A stretch of DNA of 64,000 nt from assembly GCF_002102345.1 (NCBI RefSeq), contig NZ_LQPP01000037.1, positions 62,001 through 126,000 of the forward strand. The letters are read 5' to 3'. The notes beneath the pieces are model-generated. The model ran no database searches and was not told the origin of the DNA. It saw only the letters and a program-made list of their open reading frames with translations. The position numbers and the translations under genes were made by a program. This DNA is from Mycolicibacterium peregrinum (GTDB lineage: Bacteria; Actinomycetota; Actinomycetes; Mycobacteriales; Mycobacteriaceae). This document shows positions 57,514 to 64,000 of the stretch, in pieces. Every line of letters begins with the position of its first letter. The stretch's first letter is position 1.

Positions 57514-58746
57514 ATGGACCTGAAGTGGTCGACCAGCGACCAGGAATTCCGCGACGAAGTTCGCGACTTTCTCGCCAAGAATCTGACTCCCGAGCTCCGC
57601 CGCGCGGGCCAGTTGATGACCAGCGTGTATGCCGATCACGACGCCAGCATGGCCTGGCAGAAAATCCTCCACAAACGGGGCTGGGCCGCCCCGGCTTGGC
57701 CGGTCGAACACGGCGGCTGCGATTGGAGTCTGACCCAGCACTACATCTTCAGCCGCGAATCGACCCTCGCCGGCGCCCCGTCGCTCTCGCCCATGGGTAT
57801 CCGCATGGTGGCCCACGCCATCATCAAATTCGGCACGCAGGCCCAGAAGGACTTCTTCCTTCCCGGCATCCTGACCGGCGAGGTGTTCTTCTGCCAGGGC
57901 TACTCCGAGCCCGAGGCCGGCTCGGACCTGGCCGCCCTGTCGATGGCTGCCGTATCCGACGGCGACGACCTGGTGTGTACCGGCAGCAAGATCTGGACCA
58001 CCCATGCCCAGGAAGCCAACTGGATGTTCGCCCTGGTGCGCACCACCCGGGGCGCCAAGAAGCAGCAGGGCATCACCTTCGTGCTGATCGACATGACCTC
58101 GCCCGGCATCGAAATCCGCCCGCTGGTCATGACTTCCGGCGAAGAGGTACAGAACCAGGTCTTCTTCGACGAGGTTCGGGTGCCGAAGGCCAATGTGATC
58201 GGCACGATCGACGACGGCTGGACCGTGGCCAAATACCTTCTGGAGTTCGAGCGCGGCGGCGGCGCCAACGCGCCGGCATTGCAGGTGCTGGGTGATGAGA
58301 TCGCAGCGGTCGCCACCGAAATGCCGGGACCGACCGGTGGTCGGCTGATCGACGACCCAGCCTTCGGCCGCCGGCTTGCCGACGCCCGACTCCGCACCGA
58401 TGTGCTGGAAATCCTGGAGTACCAGGTACTGGCGGCGGTGGCCGAGGGCGGCCATCCCGGTACGGCGTCGTCGATGCTCAAGGTCCTGAGCACCGAACTG
58501 AGCCAGACGCTGACCGAACTGTCGATGGAGGCCGCGGGCCCGCTCGCCCGCGCCTACCAACCGCACGCCACATTCCCCGGCGGACCGGTGGCGGACTACG
58601 AACCGCCCGCCGACGGCTACCACAGCGGAGCACCCTGGCAGGCGGTCGCCCCACTGCGTTACTTCAACGACCGGGCCGGCTCGATCTACGCCGGTAGCAA
58701 CGAAATTCAGCGAAACATCCTCGCCAAGGCAGAACTGGGGCTCTAG
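57514..58746 (+). CDS. Acyl-CoA dehydrogenase (FadE), large partner
   Basis: A 410-residue acyl-CoA dehydrogenase: CQGYSEPEAGSDLAAL, KIWTTHAQEANWMF and a C-terminal YAGSNEIQRNILAKAELGL, where the YEGT Glu position is Ala. It is followed without a gap by a second FadE (TAG then ATG), the layout of heterotetrameric mycobacterial steroid dehydrogenases. Probably acts on a CoA-activated product of the aromatic cluster or a terpenoid. Confidence 0.92.
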   Translation: MDLKWSTSDQEFRDEVRDFLAKNLTPELRRAGQLMTSVYADHDASMAWQKILHKRGWAAPAWPVEHGGCDWSLTQHYIFSRESTLAGAPSLSPMGIRMVAHAIIKFGTQAQKDFFLPGILTGEVFFCQGYSEPEAGSDLAALSMAAVSDGDDLVCTGSKIWTTHAQEANWMFALVRTTRGAKKQQGITFVLIDMTSPGIEIRPLVMTSGEEVQNQVFFDEVRVPKANVIGTIDDGWTVAKYLLEFERGGGANAPALQVLGDEIAAVATEMPGPTGGRLIDDPAFGRRLADARLRTDVLEILEYQVLAAVAEGGHPGTASSMLKVLSTELSQTLTELSMEAAGPLARAYQPHATFPGGPVADYEPPADGYHSGAPWQAVAPLRYFNDRAGSIYAGSNEIQRNILAKAELGL

Positions 58747-59889
58747 ATGGACTTCAACCTGACCAACGAACAGGAACTGCTGCGCGATGGGCTGACCAAG
58801 TTCCTGGGCAGCCGTTACGACCTGGCATCCAGCCGTGCAGCGGCCAAGACCGGCCCCGGCTGGCAGCCCGAGATCTGGCGGGGTTTTGCCGATGAGCTCG
58901 GCATCCTGGGCGCCACCCTGCCCGAACAAGCCGGCGGCATCGGTGGTGGCCCGGTCGAAACCATGGTCATCGCTGAGGCTTTGGGCCACGCCCTGGTGAT
59001 CGAACCGTTCGTGGACACCGTGGTGGTGGCCGGTGGCCTGCTGCACCGCTCCGGCGAAACGGCCGCCGCAGCCCTGCTCGAGGAGATCGTGGCGGGTTCG
59101 GCCATCGTCGCGCTGGCAGCCACCGAGCCGGCCTCCGGGGACAACTGGCGTGACGTGTCCACCACCGCCCACCGCGACGGCGACGAGTGGGTTCTCAACG
59201 GCGCCAAGGTGATGGCCGTCGACGCACCGCTGGCCACCCACCTGCTGGTGACCGCACGTACCTCGGGGGAACGTGCGGACACCGACGGAATCTCTCTTTT
59301 TCTGATCGATATCTCTTCGTTGGCAGCGGGTTTCACCGCACACCCGTACCGCACGGTGGACGACCGCCGGGCTTCGGACCTGACGTTCTCCGACGTCCGG
59401 TTGCCCGCCTCGGCCTTGCTGGGGACCGAGGGGCAGGCCTGGCCGTCACTGGACCTGGCCCGCGACGAGGGGGCCGCGGCGGTGTGCGCCGAGGCCGTCG
59501 GCGGAATGCGCAAGGTGCTGGCCGACACGGTCGAGTACTGCAAGCAACGCCAGCAGTTCGGTCTGCCCATCGGCAGCTTCCAGGCGCTGCAGCACCGGAT
59601 GGTCGACATGCACATGGAGGTCGAACAAGCTTCGGCGGCGGTCTATCTCGCCGTGCTGAACCTCGACGCCGAACCCGCGCAACGGGCCAAGGCGGTATCG
59701 GCAGCCAAGGCCACCATCGGGCGGGCCGCCCGCTTCGTCGGGCAGAACGCGGTGCAGTTGCACGGCGGTATGGGCATGACCGAGGAACTCGCGATCGGCC
59801 ACTACTTCAAACGTCTCACCGCGGTCCAGTACGAGTTCGGATCAACCGATTACCACGTCGGCCGTTACGCGGAACTGACCCGGGGCTGA
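58747..59889 (+). CDS. Acyl-CoA dehydrogenase (FadE), small partner
   Basis: A 380-residue FadE homologue with a divergent middle domain (ATEPASGDNW) and a C-terminus (QLHGGMGMTEELAIGHYFKR) lacking the GT-E block. It is the expected second subunit for 57514-58746. Its ATG directly abuts the partner's stop, giving 1:1 coupled translation. Confidence 0.9.
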   Translation: MDFNLTNEQELLRDGLTKFLGSRYDLASSRAAAKTGPGWQPEIWRGFADELGILGATLPEQAGGIGGGPVETMVIAEALGHALVIEPFVDTVVVAGGLLHRSGETAAAALLEEIVAGSAIVALAATEPASGDNWRDVSTTAHRDGDEWVLNGAKVMAVDAPLATHLLVTARTSGERADTDGISLFLIDISSLAAGFTAHPYRTVDDRRASDLTFSDVRLPASALLGTEGQAWPSLDLARDEGAAAVCAEAVGGMRKVLADTVEYCKQRQQFGLPIGSFQALQHRMVDMHMEVEQASAAVYLAVLNLDAEPAQRAKAVSAAKATIGRAARFVGQNAVQLHGGMGMTEELAIGHYFKRLTAVQYEFGSTDYHVGRYAELTRG

Positions 59890-59930
59890 GGGCTCGGCGG
59901 TCCGGCTGGACTGACCCGCACGCTGGACCG

Positions 59931-59992
59931 CACCGAAGTTGAAGCCAGGGACAGAATCGGCGCCGATCTTGTCCCTGGCTTCAGTTTCGGTG
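59931..59992. terminator. Long near-perfect palindrome between convergent genes
   Basis: A 62-nt palindrome. The inner 42 nt (59941-59982) pair with one mismatch (GAAGCCAGGGACA arms around GGCGCC), and the pairing extends outward (CACCGAA ... TTCGGTG) with small gaps. It lies between the FadE pair and the minus-strand aromatic operon and could form a strong bidirectional terminator. Its sequence is unlike families A and B. Confidence 0.8.
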
Positions 59993-60015
59993 TTCTTCGG
60001 TATCCCAAACGCGGC

Positions 60016-61047
60016 CTACTTGGCGTTGATGAGGCGCGCGACTCCACGCATCACCGCCCGAGTGGCCTGATGCCGCACCTGATCCAGCGCAGATGGCGCC
60101 GGCGGCGCTGCCACCGTACCCAGCCTCGGGAAGAGGGCCAGCGCGTTGTTGCGGTTGATCGCCTGGTGGCCCACCGCATCCAGCCCGTCGTAGGTGTCCA
60201 AACCGGCGGCGAACAACTGGCTGGCGGGAAGCGGGGCGAACGGCCAATCGGAACCGAAGGTGATGTGGCCGGGTTTGGCGAATGCGAGCAGGGTGGGTAG
60301 CGCGGCGGCACTCGACGACAGCGCGGTGTCGAAGTAGAAGCTCGCGAAGTCGTCGAGGATGTCGGCTGGGCTGCGGCCGGTCTCCCCCATGATGGCGACC
60401 GCCATGCGGTGCGACGCATACGGGACGAATCCACCGGCATGGCTCAGGATGAACTTGATGTTCGGGTACCTGCGCCGGATTCCATTGCGCACCAGCAGAT
60501 AAGCCGCCCTGGTGGTGTCGAGGAGAAAATCCGTCGCGAACGGTGGGACACCGGGCACCGTCGGGGCGGGAAGATCGGCCGGATGGATGAAGACCACGGC
60601 GGACCGGACGTCGAGCGCGGCCCACAATTCGTCCTGTCCATCCTGTCCTAGGTAGGTTCCGGCGTTGTTCGCCAGGAGCACCACTCCATCTGCACCTAGT
60701 GTGTCGAGGGCACGGATGGCCTCTGTTGTCGCCGCCTCGACGTGCGGCATCGGCAGCGTGGCGAAGAAACCGAACCGGTCCGGATGCGAGGCGAACAGTT
60801 CGGCCCCGAAGTCGTTGAGATCGATGGCCAGTGCGGCGGCATCGGCCTGGTTCGGCAGGAAGGTGGTGCCCGGCGTCGACACCGACAGGATCGTGGTGGC
60901 TACCTCGAGCTCAGCCATGGTCTGCAACGAGCCCTCGGGGCTCCATTCCGGCAACGCACGTCCACCAGCATCATCGATCCCGGCCTTCTGCAACGCCTTT
61001 CGATAGCCGGGCGGAATCATGTGGTGGTGGGTATCGATTCGATTCAT
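60016..61047 (-). CDS. Amidohydrolase-2 (ACMSD-like decarboxylase family)
   Basis: A 343-residue TIM-barrel amidohydrolase with an intact metal site: DTHHHMIP at the N-terminus (HxH), FILSHAGGFVPY, and FGSDWPFAPLP with the catalytic Asp. In contrast to the three amidohydrolases in the first 15 kb, the HxH motif is preserved, so it is probably an active Zn decarboxylase or hydrolase, related to ACMSD and gamma-resorcylate decarboxylase. It is the last gene of the meta-cleavage operon and may decarboxylate a ring or cleavage product. Confidence 0.9.
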   Translation of the reverse strand: MNRIDTHHHMIPPGYRKALQKAGIDDAGGRALPEWSPEGSLQTMAELEVATTILSVSTPGTTFLPNQADAAALAIDLNDFGAELFASHPDRFGFFATLPMPHVEAATTEAIRALDTLGADGVVLLANNAGTYLGQDGQDELWAALDVRSAVVFIHPADLPAPTVPGVPPFATDFLLDTTRAAYLLVRNGIRRRYPNIKFILSHAGGFVPYASHRMAVAIMGETGRSPADILDDFASFYFDTALSSSAAALPTLLAFAKPGHITFGSDWPFAPLPASQLFAAGLDTYDGLDAVGHQAINRNNALALFPRLGTVAAPPAPSALDQVRHQATRAVMRGVARLINAK

Positions 61048-61059
61048 GATCGTCCTTCC

Positions 61060-62061
61060 CTAGCTGTCGGCAATACCGGCACCGGCCAGCGCCGGGACGC
61101 TGTCCTCGGCCCGCAGTAACGAGCGGGCGCCGACCTTGAACTGGGCGAGTTTGTCGATGACCGTCTGTCCCTCCGGCGTGTGCCCCCAGATACTGATGCC
61201 CCGGTGGGTGGTGGGTTCCCAGGTCGCCTCGTCGACAACCAACGGATTCCACCCCACCTCCCATTCAAACCCCGATGGGGTCATCGCGTAATAGGACAGT
61301 TCACGGTCGTTGGTGTGCTGCCCGACCCCCAGCGCCATGCCGAAACCCAGTTCCCTGATCCGTTGGTACGACGCGGTCATGTCGTCGAGGTCGGCCACCT
61401 GGATGTTGAGGTGCTGGATACGGGTACGAATCGGGTTGATGGGTAGGCGGTTCACCGAGGCGATGGCCACCGAGTGGTGACGCTGATTGACCCGCAGGAA
61501 CCGGATCTTGACCTTGACGCCGCCGATCGTCTCGTCGATGTAGTCGGACAACCGGGCGTCGAACACGGTGTTGTAGTAACCGCGCACCTGCTGTGGCTTC
61601 TTCGTGGTGATCGCCACGTGCCCGATGCCGCAGTCACCCGTCACGAACCCGCCGCGCACCGTCATCTGCAGTGGTGTGACGGCGAGACAAGCTCGGGTGA
61701 AGATCTCCTGCGTCAACCCGTTGGGCCCCGGGAACCGCACGAGGCGCTCCACCCCGCGCAGAGCGGCTTCTTCTGTGCTTCCCTCGGTGACCGGCACACC
61801 GTGGCCGACGACGCGTCCGACGATGTCGTCGAACGTGGTGTGGTCATCGACCTGCCATCCGAGCGCCGCCACATCCTCGGACGGGCCACGCTGAAGCAGG
61901 AAGCGACATTCGTGGTCGTCGAGCCGGAACCGAAGGACATCCGGCAGGACGTCGTCGAGGTGCATCCCGACCCCATCGCGCCCGAAACGCCGCCAATCTG
62001 CGAACTTCTCGGTCTCGATGACGACGTAGCCGAGGTGGACGTTGCCGAACACGCTAGGCAT
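61060..62061 (-). CDS. Extradiol ring-cleavage dioxygenase (BphC/HsaC type)
   Basis: A 333-residue type I extradiol dioxygenase of two VOC modules. The Fe(II) ligands are in the second module: His148 (GIGHVAITT), His217 (IQHLNIQV) and Glu268 (FEWEVGW). It opens a catechol ring next to the hydroxyls. Its start overlaps the C-C hydrolase stop by 8 nt, an obvious metabolic and translational pairing. HsaC-like steroid or a biphenyl/phenylpropanoid catechol are possible substrates. Confidence 0.93.
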   Translation of the reverse strand: MPSVFGNVHLGYVVIETEKFADWRRFGRDGVGMHLDDVLPDVLRFRLDDHECRFLLQRGPSEDVAALGWQVDDHTTFDDIVGRVVGHGVPVTEGSTEEAALRGVERLVRFPGPNGLTQEIFTRACLAVTPLQMTVRGGFVTGDCGIGHVAITTKKPQQVRGYYNTVFDARLSDYIDETIGGVKVKIRFLRVNQRHHSVAIASVNRLPINPIRTRIQHLNIQVADLDDMTASYQRIRELGFGMALGVGQHTNDRELSYYAMTPSGFEWEVGWNPLVVDEATWEPTTHRGISIWGHTPEGQTVIDKLAQFKVGARSLLRAEDSVPALAGAGIADS

Positions 62062-62929
62062 GAGCGAGCTTCGAATCGGGGCCGAGAAACTCGGTGACGA
62101 GTTCGTTGAACAAATCGGCGCGTTCCCACTGCATCCAGTGGCCGGTGCGCGAGGTCATCACCAATTCGGCATTGGGCATGGCGTTGAGCAGCATCGGGCC
62201 GCCGGACGGCCGGTTCACCTTGTCGTCGCGGCCCCACAGGATCAGGGTGGGTGTCTGCAGCGCCTTCAGCCGGTTGTCGCGAGTGAGATCCATGCGCCAC
62301 AGCGTGCGCAATGCTTTCGGTCCCGACGGCCGGGTCAGCGGCGGATCGGCCACCACCTCGGGATCGATGGATGCCCGGTACCGCAGGTCGATCAGATCCT
62401 CGGGCACTGAATTGCCCTCGTAAACCAGGTAATTGCGAATGAAGGTGCTCAGCTTGTCGCGGCTGGGGCCGTCGCCGGTGTAGTAGGACAGCAGGCTTCC
62501 CAGCCCTGCGGTCGGCAGTGCGCGGGTGGTGCCGATTCCGCCGGGGCCCATCAGTACCAGCTTGTTCACCCGATGTGGGGTGTCCAGTGCCAACCGCAAC
62601 GCGGCGGCCCCGCCGTAGGAGTTGCCGATCAGATGCGCGGTCTCGATGTCCAGTTCGTCGAGCAGGTCGCGGATCATGTCGGCGAGATAGCCGAACGGAT
62701 CGCTCTTGTCGACGCCCTTCGCCGAGCGCCCATAGCCGGGCATATCGGGCACGATGACCCGGAAATGTACTGCGAGAGCATCGATGTTGCGCGCGTAGTT
62801 GGACATCCCGGAGGCGCCCGGTCCCCCACCGTGCAGCATCACCACGGCGGGGCCGGTGCCGGCCTCGGCGTAGAAGATCTGCTTGCCAGCGACGGTCACG
62901 GTGTGTTCGGCAACCTCGGTGGTGGTCAT
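62054..62929 (-). CDS. Meta-cleavage product hydrolase (BphD/HsaD type)
   Basis: A 291-residue alpha/beta-hydrolase that splits the C-C bond of the ring-opened product. HGGGPGASG forms the oxyanion loop, Ser104 lies in GNSYGG, the Asp in WGRDDKVN and the His in RTGHWMQWE. ATG 62929 overlaps the hydroxylase stop by 4 nt; the longer frame to 63163 lies within that gene. Confidence 0.93.
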   Translation of the reverse strand: MTTTEVAEHTVTVAGKQIFYAEAGTGPAVVMLHGGGPGASGMSNYARNIDALAVHFRVIVPDMPGYGRSAKGVDKSDPFGYLADMIRDLLDELDIETAHLIGNSYGGAAALRLALDTPHRVNKLVLMGPGGIGTTRALPTAGLGSLLSYYTGDGPSRDKLSTFIRNYLVYEGNSVPEDLIDLRYRASIDPEVVADPPLTRPSGPKALRTLWRMDLTRDNRLKALQTPTLILWGRDDKVNRPSGGPMLLNAMPNAELVMTSRTGHWMQWERADLFNELVTEFLGPDSKLAHA

Positions 62930-64000
62930 GCGCGGGCTCCAGTCTTGGTCGGTGCCGGCCGGTAGCCGGCCGGAGGTGCGGGTAACGGCTGCCCAGATCG
63001 GGCTGCGGCATAGATGAATCCGTCGGGGCGCAACACCGCCGTTGCCGCCTTCTTGCGCCGCAACCAGGTAACGAGCGTTCCACCGAGGTCGTGGACCGCA
63101 CCGGGCCGCGTCGCGTGTTGCGGTCCGTCGAGCGCGATCACGGGCACTCCGAGATCGGTCCATGCCTGTACGCCCACCGGTGCGTCACCGGTGTGGAGCA
63201 CCACCCATCGTCCGGCGAAGACGTCATCGAGGCGGACCGTCGCGCCGGTGTCGTCAACAACCCACGGCTGCGGAATCTGCCGGCCGACGGCCGGATTGCC
63301 GGTCCGGGCGAACAGACCATCGCGGTATCGCGCGTCCGGAATCCAATAGCGCTTCTGACCTCCGCGCAACACCCCGGGAAGCTTGGTCAATGCCCGCAGG
63401 CTGTGGTTGCGCACGGCAGCGATCAGTCGGTTGCGCTCGGTGATCACGCGGCCGACGAGACAGGCCCGGCGGGTGACTTCTACGACGTGCGGTTTGCGTT
63501 CTGCCTCATAGGAATCCAGCAACGTATCCGGTGCCCGGCCGGACAGCACCGCGGCGAGCTTCCAGCACAAGTTGGCCGCGTCACGCACCCCGGCCGACAT
63601 GCCCTGACCGATCCACGGCGGCATGGCGTGCGCAGCGTCGCCGGCCAGGAAGATGCGCCCGACCCGCCATCGATCGGCAACCCGGACATGGTGGCTATAC
63701 ACCACGGCCCGCAGGATCTCGACATTGTCGCGAGTGATCCCCTGATCCTCCAACACCTTCCAGATTTCGGTCTCCCTGAGCAGGGTCTGCTCGTCCTCAC
63801 CGGCCCGTGCCGGGTACTCCCACCGGTGGTGCCCCAGCGGCGTCGGGCAGTCGACGGTGGGCCGGTCCGGATTGCAGTGAAAACGGAGCCGGTCGTGGGC
63901 ATCCCATTCTTTGTGCACCTTGGTGTCGATGACGACCCATCGTTCGGCATAGGTGCTACCCGAATAGCCGATACCCAACTGTCCACGCGTCGGAGAGGAT
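62926..64000 (-). CDS. FAD-dependent aromatic hydroxylase (MhpA-like), truncated by window end
   Basis: The C-terminal ~358 codons of a class A flavoprotein hydroxylase; the N-terminal FAD-binding GxGxxG lies beyond the window. Visible are GYSGSTYAERWVVIDT, the second FAD motif LAGDAAHAMPPWIGQGMSAG with the conserved Gly-Asp, and a thioredoxin-like C-terminal domain seen in MhpA-type enzymes. The frame is open to the last base. It supplies the catechol for the extradiol dioxygenase, as 3-(3-hydroxyphenyl)propionate hydroxylase does. Confidence 0.9.
   Translation of the reverse strand, partial: SSPTRGQLGIGYSGSTYAERWVVIDTKVHKEWDAHDRLRFHCNPDRPTVDCPTPLGHHRWEYPARAGEDEQTLLRETEIWKVLEDQGITRDNVEILRAVVYSHHVRVADRWRVGRIFLAGDAAHAMPPWIGQGMSAGVRDAANLCWKLAAVLSGRAPDTLLDSYEAERKPHVVEVTRRACLVGRVITERNRLIAAVRNHSLRALTKLPGVLRGGQKRYWIPDARYRDGLFARTGNPAVGRQIPQPWVVDDTGATVRLDDVFAGRWVVLHTGDAPVGVQAWTDLGVPVIALDGPQHATRPGAVHDLGGTLVTWLRRKKAATAVLRPDGFIYAAARSGQPLPAPPAGYRPAPTKTGARA

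Noticed and set aside
57478..59343. A 621-codon minus-strand frame
   Set aside because: Antisense to the FadE pair, whose motifs are unequivocal.
1..64000. Insertion sequences, phage genes, CRISPR arrays or tRNA genes
   Set aside because: No transposase or integrase motif, terminal inverted repeats with target duplications, spaced repeat array or cloverleaf could be recognised by reading.

Overview
The window is a GC-rich, densely packed stretch of a fast-growing mycobacterial (Mycolicibacterium-type) chromosome. The case rests on GTG/TTG starts, chains of 1-8 nt gene overlaps, the abundance of acyl-CoA dehydrogenases, crotonases and FadD-type ligases, a mycofactocin-coupled dehydrogenase, an F420-dependent oxidoreductase, a KstR-like repressor, and a block that matches the Mycobacterium tuberculosis Rv1354c-Rv1355c neighbourhood. 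I see no tRNA, rRNA, IS element, prophage or CRISPR array.

Region 1 (1-17.7 kb) is a catabolic block: a truncated TetR, an aldehyde dehydrogenase, a molybdopterin oxidoreductase, a Zn-ribbon/thiolase pair, three amidohydrolases with an altered metal motif, a two-subunit acyl-CoA dehydrogenase, an acyl-CoA ligase, two crotonases, a DapA-like lyase and an SDR. Two perfect ACTGTAA-N3-TTACAGT palindromes and several degenerate copies sit in its promoters. They are likely operators of the paired TetR paralogues at the window start and at 17970. Region 2 (18.9-24.05 kb) resembles the M. tuberculosis mymA operon (esterase, SDR, Baeyer-Villiger monooxygenase) with an added ferritin-like di-iron protein and a MerR regulator. 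Region 3 (24-45.3 kb) holds thiolases, four crotonases, four AMP-forming ligases, acyl-CoA dehydrogenases, SDRs, a type III CoA transferase, and local TetR and GntR regulators. It looks like CoA-linked degradation of one or more unidentified lipid-like or alicyclic acids.

Region 4 (45.4-49.1 kb) holds an alpha/beta hydrolase, an FMO-type monooxygenase, a MaoC hydratase and PurU. Region 5 (49.1-57.4 kb) is the most unusual. A GNAT/autoinducer-synthase-like protein is translationally coupled to a ThiF-nitroreductase fusion (Rv1355c family), followed by a GAF-GGDEF-EAL cyclic-di-GMP enzyme (DcpA/Rv1354c type). Facing it are a flavoprotein with an 85-codon ORF immediately upstream, two tandem TetR proteins with the ScbR/ArpA (butyrolactone-receptor-like) recognition helix, and a PAS protein. 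I propose it as a candidate small-molecule signalling locus; that is inference. Region 6 (57.5-64 kb) has an acyl-CoA dehydrogenase pair and a meta-cleavage aromatic pathway: amidohydrolase, extradiol dioxygenase, C-C hydrolase and an MhpA-like hydroxylase that runs off the window.

Two small families of palindromic repeats (three copies of one, two of the other), plus single-copy long hairpins, occupy several gene ends and probably act as terminators or insulators.
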